From: Mesonia maritima
GTDB taxonomy: Bacteria; Bacteroidota; Bacteroidia; Flavobacteriales; Flavobacteriaceae
Direction of reading: 5' to 3'
Assembly (NCBI RefSeq): GCF_042433895.1
Contig: NZ_JBHLUA010000027.1
Location: forward strand, 180,686-244,685
Length of the DNA stretch: 64,000 nt
Each line of letters opens with the position of its first letter. Position 1 is the stretch's first letter. Shown here piece after piece: positions 9,057 through 17,352 of this stretch. The translations under genes and the position numbers were made by a program. Below the pieces are notes generated by a model. That model was not told the DNA's origin. It made no database searches and saw only the letters and a list, made by a program, of their open reading frames with translations.

Positions 9057-9124
9057 AATAAATTGTACTATTTTGAATTTTCAATCATAAAACTCTTTTT
9101 AATTCTTGAGCTTATAATGAAAGT

Positions 9125-9610
9125 TTATTCCATTTCGATTAGCAATTGATTTTTTTCGACGGTTTGTCCTTTTTCTATAGAAATAGATTTTATAACCGCG
9201 TCTCTTGGCGCTGTTAAAGCGTTTTCCATTTTCATCGCTTCTAGCACTAATAAATAGTCGCCTTCTTTTACTTCATCGCCTTCTTTTACATTTACTTCTA
9301 AAATTAAGCCGGGCATTGGCGCGTGAATTTCATTTACCATTTGAGCGTTTCCTAACGAAAGGCCCATTTCTTCAATAAGTAAATCGAGCTCGTTTGCGAT
9401 ATCGACTTCGTAATTATTAGAATTAATTTTTACGGTGTATTTCCGTTTTAGAAAATCACTTTCGATAATTTCTGCTTTAAAAGATCGATGTTCTTTTAAA
9501 AGGTGGTATTTTTTTTCGGAAATTTCTTGTGTATCAAGCTGTTGAATTTCATCTAAGGTGAAGTCTAATTCAATATCTTGGTTAACTTTTACACGGTAAT
9601 TTTTATCCAT
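9125..9610 (-). CDS. Biotin carboxyl carrier protein of acyl-CoA carboxylase
   Basis: 161 residues. The C-terminal 70 form a biotinyl domain with the biotin-accepting Lys in VLEAMKMEN. The N-terminal half (about 1-85) is a small beta domain like the one that precedes the biotinyl domain in propionyl-CoA carboxylase alpha chains, here split off as its own protein. It is the first gene of the carrier, carboxylase, carboxyltransferase operon (68-base gap to the next gene). Confidence 0.92.
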   Translation of the reverse strand: MDKNYRVKVNQDIELDFTLDEIQQLDTQEISEKKYHLLKEHRSFKAEIIESDFLKRKYTVKINSNNYEVDIANELDLLIEEMGLSLGNAQMVNEIHAPMPGLILEVNVKEGDEVKEGDYLLVLEAMKMENALTAPRDAVIKSISIEKGQTVEKNQLLIEME

Positions 9611-9733
9611 AATGATAGCTTATGTGTAGTAATATTTAGTTGTTTGGTAAATATATAAAATCTAAATTGATTTTTTATTGGGCTAAGAATATTCAGAAAT
9701 AGAAATTTAACTGAAATTCATTTTCTATATGCT

Positions 9734-9772
9734 AAAAAAATATCCCAAAACATTGAAAATATTTTGGGATAG
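9734..9772 (-). terminator. Rho-independent terminator after the NADP oxidoreductase
   Basis: On the minus strand CTATCCCAAAATA ... TATTGTTTTGGGATA-like arms (plus-strand TATCCCAAAA and TTTTGGGATA) are followed by a run of seven T. It lies 38 bases after the stop of the gene at 9810-10820. Confidence 0.85.
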
Positions 9773-9809
9773 TTATGTTGCTTATGAACGTTAGACTTTC
9801 AGCTTTCAA

Positions 9810-10820
9810 TTATTCGTCTGCCACTTTTACGACCATTTTTCCTTTGTTTTCTCCCGAAAATAAATCGATAAAAGCTTGCGGAATATTCTCGAAACCTTCA
9901 CGAACCGTTTCCTCATATTTCAATTTACCTTCTTGAAGCCATTTAGCTAGTTGCTTTGTGCCTTCAGCAAAATTTTCTTTATAATCGTTTCGTACGGTGA
10001 AACCTTGCATTTTTACACTTTTCTTTATGAGAATTCCTTCTACACGCGGTCCAGTTACAGTTTCTTCTTTATTATATTGAGAGATCGCTCCGCAGTTAAT
10101 TACTCTCCCGTTTCTATTGATATTCTGTAAAGTTGCATCAAGAATTTTTCCGCCGACATTATCAAAATAAACATCGACACCATTGGAAGCTGCTTTTGAA
10201 ATAGCTTCTTTCATATTCTCGGTAGTTTTATAATTAATGCCTTCGTCGTAATTAAATTTTTCTTTAATCAATTTAATTTTTTCATCAGAACCTGCAATTC
10301 CTATAGTTTTGCAACCATAAATTTTAGCAATTTGTCCTACGGCACTTCCCACGGAGCCTGCTGCACCGGAAACTAAAACCGTTTCGCCTTCTTTGGGTTG
10401 ACCAATATCTGTTAAGCCGAAATAGGCCGTTAAACCTGTCATTCCTAAAATTCCTAAATAAGCAGAAAGTTTTGCCTGATTGGAATCAACTTTTTGAAGG
10501 TTTTCTCCTTTTGCTATCTGATATTCTTTCCAAGCCAAATGGCCAAGAACGTAATCTCCCTCTTTAAGATTTTCGCATTCAGATTTTTCTACTTTCGCGA
10601 TAATCGCCGAAGTAATAGGTTTCCCAATTTGAAAAGGCTCTATATACGATTCTTCATCGCGCATTCTTCCTCTTAAATAAGGATCTACTGAAACATAGAT
10701 CGTTTTTAAAAGTACTTCGTTTTCTTTTGGTGATTTAACTTCTTCCTCTTTAAACTCAAAATTAGAAGTTTGGGGAGTTTTTTTAGGACGCTCTTTTAAT
10801 AGAATACTTTGCGTTTTCAT
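9810..10820 (-). CDS. NADP-dependent medium-chain oxidoreductase (CurA/prostaglandin-reductase type)
   Basis: 336 residues. It is a zinc-free member of the MDR superfamily: the N-terminal substrate domain contains VSVDPYLRGRM, and the Rossmann domain has VSGAAGSVGSAVGQIAK and the closing NCGAISQYN. These motifs are typical of NADP-dependent leukotriene B4 12-hydroxydehydrogenase / CurA-type 2-alkenal reductases that reduce the double bond of enones and alkenals. The gene is monocistronic, with its own terminator. The likely role is detoxification of reactive aldehydes; the natural substrate is unknown. Confidence 0.9.
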   Translation of the reverse strand: MKTQSILLKERPKKTPQTSNFEFKEEEVKSPKENEVLLKTIYVSVDPYLRGRMRDEESYIEPFQIGKPITSAIIAKVEKSECENLKEGDYVLGHLAWKEYQIAKGENLQKVDSNQAKLSAYLGILGMTGLTAYFGLTDIGQPKEGETVLVSGAAGSVGSAVGQIAKIYGCKTIGIAGSDEKIKLIKEKFNYDEGINYKTTENMKEAISKAASNGVDVYFDNVGGKILDATLQNINRNGRVINCGAISQYNKEETVTGPRVEGILIKKSVKMQGFTVRNDYKENFAEGTKQLAKWLQEGKLKYEETVREGFENIPQAFIDLFSGENKGKMVVKVADE

Positions 10821-10916
10821 TTTTTATTTAAAAATAAAGAAATGTAATTGCATAGCCCGTTAAGAAGTTACTAAATAAAAAAACTAATCAAAGTTGTAAC
10901 TAAAAAACCCAAGTAA

Positions 10917-11120
10917 ATGTCAAATAAAGAACTAATTAAAACTATTGATATGAAAACAAATTATTTAGTAATCATTACTGGAATTTTAGGTGTTTTATTT
11001 TGTGGTTATTTTTTGATAACCGAAAAAGATATACCTACAAGTTTAATCGGTTTTATTAGCGGAACAAGTTTAATATTTATGTGGAGCCAATTAAGAAAAT
11101 TGAATAAAAAAGTGGTTTAA
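10917..11120 (+). CDS. Small two-helix membrane protein
   Basis: 67 residues with two hydrophobic segments (LVIITGILGVLFCGYFLI and SLIGFISGTSLIFMW) and a positive tail. No family was recognised. The ATG at 10917 is used; the second Met (residue 12, MKTNYLV) is an equally good start. It stands alone on the plus strand, facing the YeeE-type genes. Function unknown. Confidence 0.6.
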   Translation: MSNKELIKTIDMKTNYLVIITGILGVLFCGYFLITEKDIPTSLIGFISGTSLIFMWSQLRKLNKKVV

Positions 11121-11137
11121 TAATAATTGAAATAAGA

Positions 11138-11551
11138 TTAATGTGGTAATTTATTTTTAAATATTCCGTATAGAAAAGTTCCGATTATTGCACCAATAAT
11201 AACAATTAAAATTGAAATATAACCAACTCCGGCTAACGTGTACATTGGTCCCGGACAAGCGCCGGCAAGCGCCCAACCTAAACCAAAAATTATTCCGCCC
11301 AATAAATAACGAGCTATACTTTTTTCTTTCGGTTGTAACGAAAGTTCTGAACCATCGATCGCTTTTATATTTTTTCGTTTAAAAAACTGAACACCAACTA
11401 AACCGACGGCCACAGCAGATCCCATAATGCCGTACATATGAAAACTAGCAAAATTGAACATTTCGTAAATTCTAAACCACGAAGCGGCTTCAGATTTATA
11501 CATTACAATTCCGAAAAGTATTCCTGTAATTAAATAGATTATTGTCTTCAT
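11138..11551 (-). CDS. YeeE/YedE-type sulfur transporter half (DUF6691)
   Basis: 137 residues with four transmembrane helices. The motif ALAGACPGPMYTLAG holds the conserved Cys of this family. It pairs with the gene 10 bases upstream (11562-12113); together the two cover the two halves of a full-length YeeE/TsuA thiosulfate transporter, as in PmpA/PmpB pairs. It probably lets thiosulfate or a related sulfur species pass the inner membrane. It is part of the group preceded by the 12160-12173 palindrome. Confidence 0.87.
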   Translation of the reverse strand: MKTIIYLITGILFGIVMYKSEAASWFRIYEMFNFASFHMYGIMGSAVAVGLVGVQFFKRKNIKAIDGSELSLQPKEKSIARYLLGGIIFGLGWALAGACPGPMYTLAGVGYISILIVIIGAIIGTFLYGIFKNKLPH

Positions 11552-11561
11552 AAAGATTTGT

Positions 11562-12113
11562 TTAAAAAATAAAAGGATAAAAAAGGTGAACCATTACTAA
11601 ACCGCCAATAAAAAAACCGATTATTGCAATAAGCGATGGGAGTTGTAAATTACTTAAACCAGAAATTCCGTGGCCTGAAGTACAACCGCCTGCATAACGA
11701 GCACCAAAACCAACTAAAAGTCCGCCGCCAAGAAGAATTAATATATTTTTTAAATTTAAGCTTTCCAATGCAAAAATTTCGGTAGGTAAATAAGCTTTTC
11801 CCGCACTGTAAATTCCGTATTCGTGGAGTTGCGGAAACAAATTTTCATTTATTTCTACGGTATTTGAAGATAAATAATTTGCCGCCAAATAACCGCCAAT
11901 TGCCGCTCCCACGACAATTACTAAATTCCATTTTTGGGATTTCCAATTGAAGTTGAAAAAATCGGAATATTTCCCAGCACCGCCAATTGAACAAAGTGTT
12001 CTAAGGTTAGATGACATTCCGAATTTCTTTCCGATTAATAATAGGAATAACATAATAAATGCTATTGCCGGTCCGCCGATATACCACGGCCAAGGTTCAT
12101 AAATTAAATTCAT
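11562..12113 (-). CDS. YeeE/YedE family thiosulfate-type transporter half
   Basis: 183 residues with four or five transmembrane helices. The signature RYAGGCTSGHGISG contains the conserved Cys shown in TsuA (YeeE) structures to line the thiosulfate path. It is first in a two-gene operon with the shorter half-transporter. A GTAAC-N4-GTTAC palindrome lies 47 bases before its start, the same distance as before the TauE gene at 15354, so it is probably controlled by the Crp/Fnr protein encoded at 14665. Confidence 0.9.
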   Translation of the reverse strand: MNLIYEPWPWYIGGPAIAFIMLFLLLIGKKFGMSSNLRTLCSIGGAGKYSDFFNFNWKSQKWNLVIVVGAAIGGYLAANYLSSNTVEINENLFPQLHEYGIYSAGKAYLPTEIFALESLNLKNILILLGGGLLVGFGARYAGGCTSGHGISGLSNLQLPSLIAIIGFFIGGLVMVHLFYPFIF

Positions 12114-12159
12114 TTTCTACAATTTTCAACAAATATCATTTTTTAAACTGAAGGTTTTA

Positions 12160-12173
12160 GTAACCCAAGTTAC
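12160..12173. promoter_or_regulatory. Probable Crp/Fnr-type operator before the YeeE pair
   Basis: GTAACCCAAGTTAC, a perfect GTAAC-N4-GTTAC palindrome 47 bases before the start of the gene at 12113. The same motif occurs at 14534, 15294 and (one change) 20289. Confidence 0.7.
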
Positions 12174-12181
12174 CTAAGTGC

Positions 12182-12217
12182 TAAAAACTAAAAAATCCGT
12201 CGCATTGCAACGGATTC
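12182..12217 (-). terminator. Terminator of the persulfide dioxygenase gene
   Basis: On the minus strand the stem AATCCGT ... ACGGATT (loop containing GCAATGC) is followed by TTTTTAGTTTTT. It separates the persulfide dioxygenase from the YeeE genes, which must therefore have their own promoter near the 12160 palindrome. Confidence 0.8.
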
Positions 12218-12239
12218 TTCAATTAAAATAAATTTTTAT

Positions 12240-13574
12240 TTATAAATACTCTTTAATCGCATCGCTTAAATCGAGTACAGACGTTTTATCTATGTATTTA
12301 TCGATAATACTGCTTCCTGCGGCGCTTCTATAACCAGCTGCACAATGTACAACAATTGGTTTTTCAGTTGGTATTTCTTGTACACGTTCTCTTAATTCGT
12401 GTAACGGAATATTTATAGAATTTTCAAATGGTTTTTTAGTTTCTACTTCCGGGACATTTCTAATATCTACAATAGTGTAATTGGAAGAGTTTTCTTTGAA
12501 AGCTTCTAAATTAATTTCTTCAGATTTTTCTAAATTGCCTGCTAACGTCACAATCGCTTTTAGTTGTTTTTCATAACCGATTTTTGCGATTCTACTTAAA
12601 GTTGTTTCAATCATATCTACAGAAGGAACTACAACGTAAAATTCTTCTTCAGGTTTTACAATCGCACCTAACCAAGTTTCTAATTTTTGCGCTTCGCGGA
12701 TTCCTATAATATTAAAACTTTCCGGTAAATGATTGGCTTTAAAATCATCGGCAGAGCGAATATCGATAATGGTTGTATCTTTTTCAACTTGCGAAACATT
12801 TAACAATACCGGAACTTCGCCAATACTTTTTAAGAAATTATCGGGTCCTTTTTTATTGGTATCTACATCAAATCCGAAATAATGCGGAATCATCGGTTGA
12901 TCTTGTAATAATTCGTTTACAAATTCCTCTTCGGTTTGTTCTTGAAAAGCCCAATTGCTCATTCGCTCTTGTCCTAAGGTTGAAGAGGAAGCATCACTCA
13001 TATTTTTTCCGCATAAAGAACCAGCGCCGTGGGCGGGATAAACAAGAGTTTCATCTGGCAAATCATTATATTTTTGTTGCATTGTATGATACATTTGCTT
13101 TGCCAATTCTTCACGCTTTGCGTGCATATTCCCGGCTTTTTCGCGTAAATCTGGTCTTCCCACATTTCCGATGAAAAGTGTATCGCCTGTAAAAACTGCT
13201 TTTTCATTTTTGGCTTCGGCAACAATTGAAATACTATCGGGTGAATGTCCCGGGGTATTTATAGCTGAAAATTTTACTGTTCCCATTGTGAAGTTATCGC
13301 CATCATCAAAACTTTGGTGTGGATAATCGGCTCCTAAATCTTTACTGGTATAAATTGTCGCGCCGGTTTCTTTATGAATTTGTAAATGACTGCTCACAAA
13401 ATCGGCGTGCGGATGCGTTTCAAAAACAGCAACAATTACAGCGTTATTTTCTTCAGCAAATTGATAATACGGCATTGGGTTTCTAGAAGGATCGACCAAG
13501 GCCATTTTCCCTTCGCTTACAATGGCATAAGAATAATGTGCTAAAGCTTTATCGTTAAATTGTTTTATTTTCAT
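12240..13574 (-). CDS. Persulfide dioxygenase-rhodanese fusion (Blh/CstB type)
   Basis: 444 residues. The N-terminal ETHE1-like metallo-beta-lactamase domain (about 1-240) has the iron-site stretch ETHPHADFVSSH and the signature TGDTLFIGNVGRPDL. Two rhodanese domains follow. The first (about 265-355) has lost its active-site Cys: the loop reads VVVPSVDMIE. The second (about 360-444) is complete, with VVHCAAGYRS. Such proteins oxidise glutathione or low-molecular-weight persulfide to sulfite and move sulfane sulfur. It overlaps the upstream membrane hydroxylase gene by 20 bases. Confidence 0.93.
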   Translation of the reverse strand: MKIKQFNDKALAHYSYAIVSEGKMALVDPSRNPMPYYQFAEENNAVIVAVFETHPHADFVSSHLQIHKETGATIYTSKDLGADYPHQSFDDGDNFTMGTVKFSAINTPGHSPDSISIVAEAKNEKAVFTGDTLFIGNVGRPDLREKAGNMHAKREELAKQMYHTMQQKYNDLPDETLVYPAHGAGSLCGKNMSDASSSTLGQERMSNWAFQEQTEEEFVNELLQDQPMIPHYFGFDVDTNKKGPDNFLKSIGEVPVLLNVSQVEKDTTIIDIRSADDFKANHLPESFNIIGIREAQKLETWLGAIVKPEEEFYVVVPSVDMIETTLSRIAKIGYEKQLKAIVTLAGNLEKSEEINLEAFKENSSNYTIVDIRNVPEVETKKPFENSINIPLHELRERVQEIPTEKPIVVHCAAGYRSAAGSSIIDKYIDKTSVLDLSDAIKEYL

Positions 13575-14484
13575 GATTTCTTATTTTATTGAACTTTTTT
13601 TGTGTTGTAGTTTGTTTATGTTGAAATGGATATGCGAGTTGTTTCCCGAACCCTTCCGGAAAATTTTCATCGCCTTCAAAACCTAATTCTATATTTTTTC
13701 CGTTTTTAGGAATGTAAGCCGTTCCGAATAAATAATCCCAAATGCTTAAACTTAAGCCGTAATTCATTCCGTAAGGTCTATCTTTTGGTAATTTTTTAGA
13801 ATGATGCCAAATGTGCATTTTTGGGTTATTCAGCAAATAGCCGAAAATTCCGTAATTCCAACCTAAATTGGCGTGATTTAAATGACCTATAAATACGGCA
13901 AACATGTGAACGATAAAAAATTCTTGAATGCCAAAACCAATCATCGCTAACGGAATATATTGTACACTTTTATACACGATGGTTTCCATAAAGTGAAAGC
14001 GGAATTGCGCGGCAAAACCCATTTCTTTTACGCTATGGTGAATTTTATGAAATTTCCATAACCAAGGTCTTCTATGTAATTGTCGATGAACGTTCCACTG
14101 AATAAAATCAGCGATTACAAACATAATTAATAATTGCGACCAAGCGGGTAAATCTTGCACTTCAATCGCGACCAAATTTTCTATACCAAAGAGCGCTAAA
14201 AAATCATTGAACAATTCTACCCCAACATTAGAAATAGCATTGTAACCGACGAGCGAGAACAGAAAAAAATTAAAAAGAATATAAAAACTATCGAGCCAAA
14301 ATCCTTTTCTGAAAACTGCTTGATTTTTTCGCCACGGAATTAAAATTTCAAGCACCCAAACCAATAACGAAAGCCCGATGAGCCAATAAAAATAATTGGT
14401 CCACGAAGGATTTGAAATTTCATCTACCAAATAATTAAAATATCCGGTAAATGAGTCTTTTATTATTTTAAGGTACTTTTCCAC
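13555..14484 (-). CDS. Sterol desaturase / fatty acid hydroxylase family membrane protein
   Basis: 309 residues with four or five transmembrane helices and the histidine clusters of the membrane di-iron hydroxylases: HRQLHR, HKIHH, HLNHANLGW and HIWHH. The family hydroxylates or desaturates lipids at the membrane. Here the gene is the first of an operon with the persulfide dioxygenase (20-base overlap), and the palindrome 50 bases upstream places it in the sulfur regulon. Its substrate and link to sulfur are unknown. Confidence 0.9.
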   Translation of the reverse strand: MEKYLKIIKDSFTGYFNYLVDEISNPSWTNYFYWLIGLSLLVWVLEILIPWRKNQAVFRKGFWLDSFYILFNFFLFSLVGYNAISNVGVELFNDFLALFGIENLVAIEVQDLPAWSQLLIMFVIADFIQWNVHRQLHRRPWLWKFHKIHHSVKEMGFAAQFRFHFMETIVYKSVQYIPLAMIGFGIQEFFIVHMFAVFIGHLNHANLGWNYGIFGYLLNNPKMHIWHHSKKLPKDRPYGMNYGLSLSIWDYLFGTAYIPKNGKNIELGFEGDENFPEGFGKQLAYPFQHKQTTTQKKFNKIRNHENKTI

Positions 14485-14533
14485 TTAAATTTTTATTTCG
14501 ATACAAAAATACATAATAAGTTTACTTCTCACG

Positions 14534-14547
14534 GTAACCAAAGTTAC
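14534..14547. promoter_or_regulatory. Probable Crp/Fnr-type operator in the divergent promoter region
   Basis: GTAACCAAAGTTAC, a perfect GTAAC-N4-GTTAC palindrome 50 bases before the membrane hydroxylase gene (minus strand) and 118 bases before the Crp/Fnr gene (plus strand). It could serve both. Confidence 0.72.
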
Positions 14548-14664
14548 AGTCGAATAAATTGCCTATAAATAGTAAGTAGCAAATAAGATTCCACTTTCAC
14601 AATTTTAAATATTTATACAGAAAGGAATTTAAATTTTAGTAATTTTCAATTCTAAAAAATAAGA

Positions 14665-15297
14665 ATGACAAATACGTTGCAATCTTTATATGCGTCGGTT
14701 TTTCAACCCGAATTGCTTAAAGAAATAGAAGAAATAGGAATCGAAAAAAAAGTTAAAGCAGGCGAAGAACTTATACAAAATGGCGATTATGTACGCTCGA
14801 TGCCTTTATTAATTGAAGGCGCTTTAAAAATTTCAAGAATCGATGAAAACGGAAACGAACTTCTACTCTATTTTTTAGAAAAAGGCGAAACTTGCGCGAT
14901 GACGCTGAGTTGTTGTGTGTCTCATCATAAAAGTGAAATTAACGCGGTCGCGGAAACCGATTCCACACTAATTATGATTCCTATTCAAAAAATGGAAGAA
15001 TGGTCTTCTACTTACAAAAGTTGGCGAAATTTTGTGTTCGAAAGTTACCACAATCGATTAATGGAAGTTTTACAAGCGATAGACAATATTGCTTTTTCTA
15101 AACTAGACGAACGTTTGTTGCATTATTTAGCTGAAAAAAAGAAAATCGCCAATTCTAATACCTTACATTTAACGCATCAAGAAATCGCAACCGATTTACA
15201 TTCTTCTCGCGTGGTGATTTCCCGCTTATTGAAAAAATTAGAAAATCAAAACCGACTTAAAATTCAACGAAATAATATTGAATTAATCGCAATGTAA
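14665..15297 (+). CDS. Crp/Fnr family transcriptional regulator of the sulfur cluster
   Basis: 210 residues: a cyclic-nucleotide-binding-type beta-roll (about 10-125), a dimer helix and a C-terminal winged helix with LTHQEIATDLHSSRVVISRLLKKLE. It has only three Cys (77, 83 and 84), all in one stretch ETCAMTLSCC inside the sensor domain, where Crp would contact cAMP. It lacks the N-terminal Fe-S cysteines of Fnr. Neighbouring genes handle persulfide, thiosulfate and sulfite, so a thiol-based sulfur sensor is plausible (inference). It is divergent from the hydroxylase/dioxygenase operon, and its stop codon overlaps the palindrome that precedes the TauE gene. Confidence 0.9.
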   Translation: MTNTLQSLYASVFQPELLKEIEEIGIEKKVKAGEELIQNGDYVRSMPLLIEGALKISRIDENGNELLLYFLEKGETCAMTLSCCVSHHKSEINAVAETDSTLIMIPIQKMEEWSSTYKSWRNFVFESYHNRLMEVLQAIDNIAFSKLDERLLHYLAEKKKIANSNTLHLTHQEIATDLHSSRVVISRLLKKLENQNRLKIQRNNIELIAM

Positions 15298-15307
15298 CTT
15301 AGATTAC
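15294..15307. promoter_or_regulatory. Probable Crp/Fnr-type operator before the TauE/SafE gene
   Basis: GTAACTTAGATTAC, one base from a perfect GTAAC-N4-GTTAC palindrome, 47 bases before the start of the TauE/SafE gene. It overlaps the stop codon of the regulator gene. Confidence 0.68.
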
Positions 15308-15353
15308 GTTATTGCTAATTTATAATTGCTAATTTCGTTACAGATTTAATAAA

Positions 15354-16160
15354 ATGATTGAAATTTTAGGTTATTTAGGAGCATTAGTAATCGGAATAGT
15401 TTTAGGCTTAACCGGCGGCGGCGGTTCAATTTTAACGGTTCCTGTATTGGTTTACATTTTAGCGATAAACCCGGTAGTAGCGACTGGCTATTCACTTTTC
15501 GTAGTAGGAACTTCGGCTTTATTTGGTGCGGTAAAAAATATTCAGAAAGGATTAGTAAATTTTAAATCTTCGCTCATTTTTGCAATTCCGGCGGTTATCG
15601 CAGTTTTTTCTACACGAAAATTTATAATTCCCGCGATTCCCCATGTTTTACTAGAAACTTCAAGTATTGTATTAACCAAAGAAATCGCGATTATGATTTT
15701 TTTCGCGTTACTGATGTTAGTCGCTTCATTTTCGATGATTATTGACAGAAAAGATTCTTTAAAAACTCCTTCAAATACTGAAAATTCAAACGATTTAAAT
15801 ATCGGGTTATTAATTTTATTAGGAGTTTTAACCGGATTAATTACCGGTTCTGTTGGCGCTGGCGGTGGTTTTATAATTGTTCCTATTTTAGTTTTATTGG
15901 CAAAATTACCAATGAAAAAAGCCGCGGCGACTTCCCTTTTTATTATCGCCATAAATTCTTTACTCGGTTTTTTAGGAGATGTAACCACAATTGATATCGA
16001 CTGGGTTTTTCTCTTAACTTTTTCAGCTATTGCGGTTGTCGGAATATTTATCGGAATTTACTTGAATAAATTTATCGATGGAAAAAAGCTAAAAAAAGGT
16101 TTCGGCTGGTTTGTACTTCTTATGGGAATATATATTTTTTGGAAAGAAATGTCGATGTAA
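15354..16160 (+). CDS. TauE/SafE family sulfite/organosulfonate exporter
   Basis: 268 residues, about eight transmembrane helices in two repeats. Each half opens with a glycine-rich motif: GLTGGGGSILTVP at about 19-31 and GSVGAGGGFIIVP in the second half, the duplicated signature of TauE/SafE. The family exports sulfite, sulfoacetate or similar anions. Next to a persulfide dioxygenase, whose product is sulfite, a role in sulfite export is the simplest reading. The promoter region carries the shared palindrome at 15294-15307. Confidence 0.9.
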   Translation: MIEILGYLGALVIGIVLGLTGGGGSILTVPVLVYILAINPVVATGYSLFVVGTSALFGAVKNIQKGLVNFKSSLIFAIPAVIAVFSTRKFIIPAIPHVLLETSSIVLTKEIAIMIFFALLMLVASFSMIIDRKDSLKTPSNTENSNDLNIGLLILLGVLTGLITGSVGAGGGFIIVPILVLLAKLPMKKAAATSLFIIAINSLLGFLGDVTTIDIDWVFLLTFSAIAVVGIFIGIYLNKFIDGKKLKKGFGWFVLLMGIYIFWKEMSM

Positions 16161-16162
16161 AA

Positions 16163-16699
16163 TCAGTTTAGCTTCGCTCCTATTTTTTCAATTGTGTTCC
16201 AATTTCTGGTCGTTAATTGCTTTTGAAAAGCTTTATCCATTTTTTCCATCGCTTTGGTCGATTTCCCTTTTGAAAGATCAACCACCGAAAAAAGTTCATT
16301 TTTATTGACTTTTACCAAGCGAAAAGAATCATCTTCTAAACTTTCTAAAACCGATTTATTCTTTAAATCTTCATATAAAAAACTTACATACAAGCGAATA
16401 TCTTTATTTAATTCAATAGATTGAAACGGATTTTCCGCTAACATTTTTTCTATTTCAGTCTTCGTTTTTACAACCGTAGGAATCGCAAAACCAAAATTTT
16501 CTTCTAATAACTCACTTAATTCTTGCTGAATTTTTTCTGAAGAAGTTTCTGCTGAATCAAAAATTACATTACCTGAATTTAATAAGGTAATTATATTTTG
16601 ACAGCTGTTTTTCTTCAACAACATTTTTAAATCTTTCATCGGAACTTTATGTTTTCCACCAACATTTATTCCTCTTAAAAAAGCGATATAGGTTTTCAT
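16163..16699 (-). CDS. DUF1697 family protein
   Basis: 178 residues. The start TYIAFLRGINVGGKHKVPM and the following segment ITLLNSGNVIFDS are the DUF1697 signature (two ferredoxin-like subdomains). The biochemical function of the family is unknown. The gene is convergent with the TauE gene (2 bases between stop codons) and is followed by no sulfur-related motif, so it looks unrelated to the cluster. Confidence 0.92.
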   Translation of the reverse strand: MKTYIAFLRGINVGGKHKVPMKDLKMLLKKNSCQNIITLLNSGNVIFDSAETSSEKIQQELSELLEENFGFAIPTVVKTKTEIEKMLAENPFQSIELNKDIRLYVSFLYEDLKNKSVLESLEDDSFRLVKVNKNELFSVVDLSKGKSTKAMEKMDKAFQKQLTTRNWNTIEKIGAKLN

Positions 16700-16724
16700 A
16701 TTTATAATTTACATGTGTAAAATT

Positions 16725-16757
16725 AAAAAAGCTGCTCACAACTGAAGCAGCTTTTTT
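16725..16757 (-). terminator. Terminator of the DoxX/DsrE/SoxB-like/TlpA operon
   Basis: Stem AAAAAAGCTGCT ... AGCAGCTTTTTTT around a nine-base loop; on the minus strand the T-run follows the stem directly after the thioredoxin gene at 16759. Confidence 0.9.
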
Positions 16758-16758
16758 T

Positions 16759-17346
16759 CTATTGATTTTTAAGTTCTTTCAAAAAATTAATAAATTCTTC
16801 TGAACTATAATTTGCGATTCCTTCGTGTTTATAAGCAATTGCGCCATTTTTATCTAACACAAACGTTGTTGGAATGCTAAACACCGATAAATCTTTTGGA
16901 ATTTTACCTTGCGCTTGATGAATATCAAATTCGTATTCTTTACGTTGAATATAATTTTTAGCTTTAGTAAAATCTTTATTTTGATTAATCATTAAAAAAA
17001 CAACATCTTTTTCATCTTTAAACTTTTGATGTAGTTTATGAATACTAGGCATTTCTGCTACACAAGGCGGACACCAAGTTGCCCAATAATTTACAAAAAC
17101 TACTTTTCCTTTTAAATCATTTAAATTTAATTGTTCTCCGTTTTGATTAACCAAAGAGAATGAATAATTTTTAGACTCAGTAATTTTTTCAACATTTTCA
17201 ATTGAAGGATTAAAAAAGCCTAATTTTAGCATTCCGCTTTGTAAAAAACCAAAAACTTCAGCTCTTAAACTCGAAGAAAAAAGCACAACAATTAACGCAA
17301 TCCAGAAAATATAATTCCAAATTTTATTTCTTTTTTTAGTTTTCAT
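16759..17346 (-). CDS. TlpA-like periplasmic thioredoxin
   Basis: 195 residues with one N-terminal transmembrane helix (about 10-28) and a periplasmic thioredoxin domain with the active site WATWCPPCV. The motif SIPTTFVLDKNG provides the cis-proline. It reduces or exchanges disulfides in the periplasm. It is the last gene of the operon with the SoxB-like protein (6-base gap), DsrE-like and DoxX genes. TlpA/SoxW-type thioredoxins commonly accompany SoxB-type enzymes, which supports a sulfur role. Confidence 0.9.
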   Translation of the reverse strand: MKTKKRNKIWNYIFWIALIVVLFSSSLRAEVFGFLQSGMLKLGFFNPSIENVEKITESKNYSFSLVNQNGEQLNLNDLKGKVVFVNYWATWCPPCVAEMPSIHKLHQKFKDEKDVVFLMINQNKDFTKAKNYIQRKEYEFDIHQAQGKIPKDLSVFSIPTTFVLDKNGAIAYKHEGIANYSSEEFINFLKELKNQ

Positions 17347-17352
17347 TTTTTT

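Noticed and set aside
10866..10900. A fifth copy of the Crp/Fnr palindrome (GTTAC ... GTAAC)
   Set aside because: The half-sites are in the wrong order and too far apart.
12773..13174. Plus-strand frame of 133 residues opposite the persulfide dioxygenase
   Set aside because: It is a shadow of the well-supported minus-strand gene, with no family resemblance.
15542..15988. Minus-strand frame of 148 residues inside the TauE/SafE gene
   Set aside because: It is antisense to conserved glycine-rich motifs of the real gene and has low-complexity composition.
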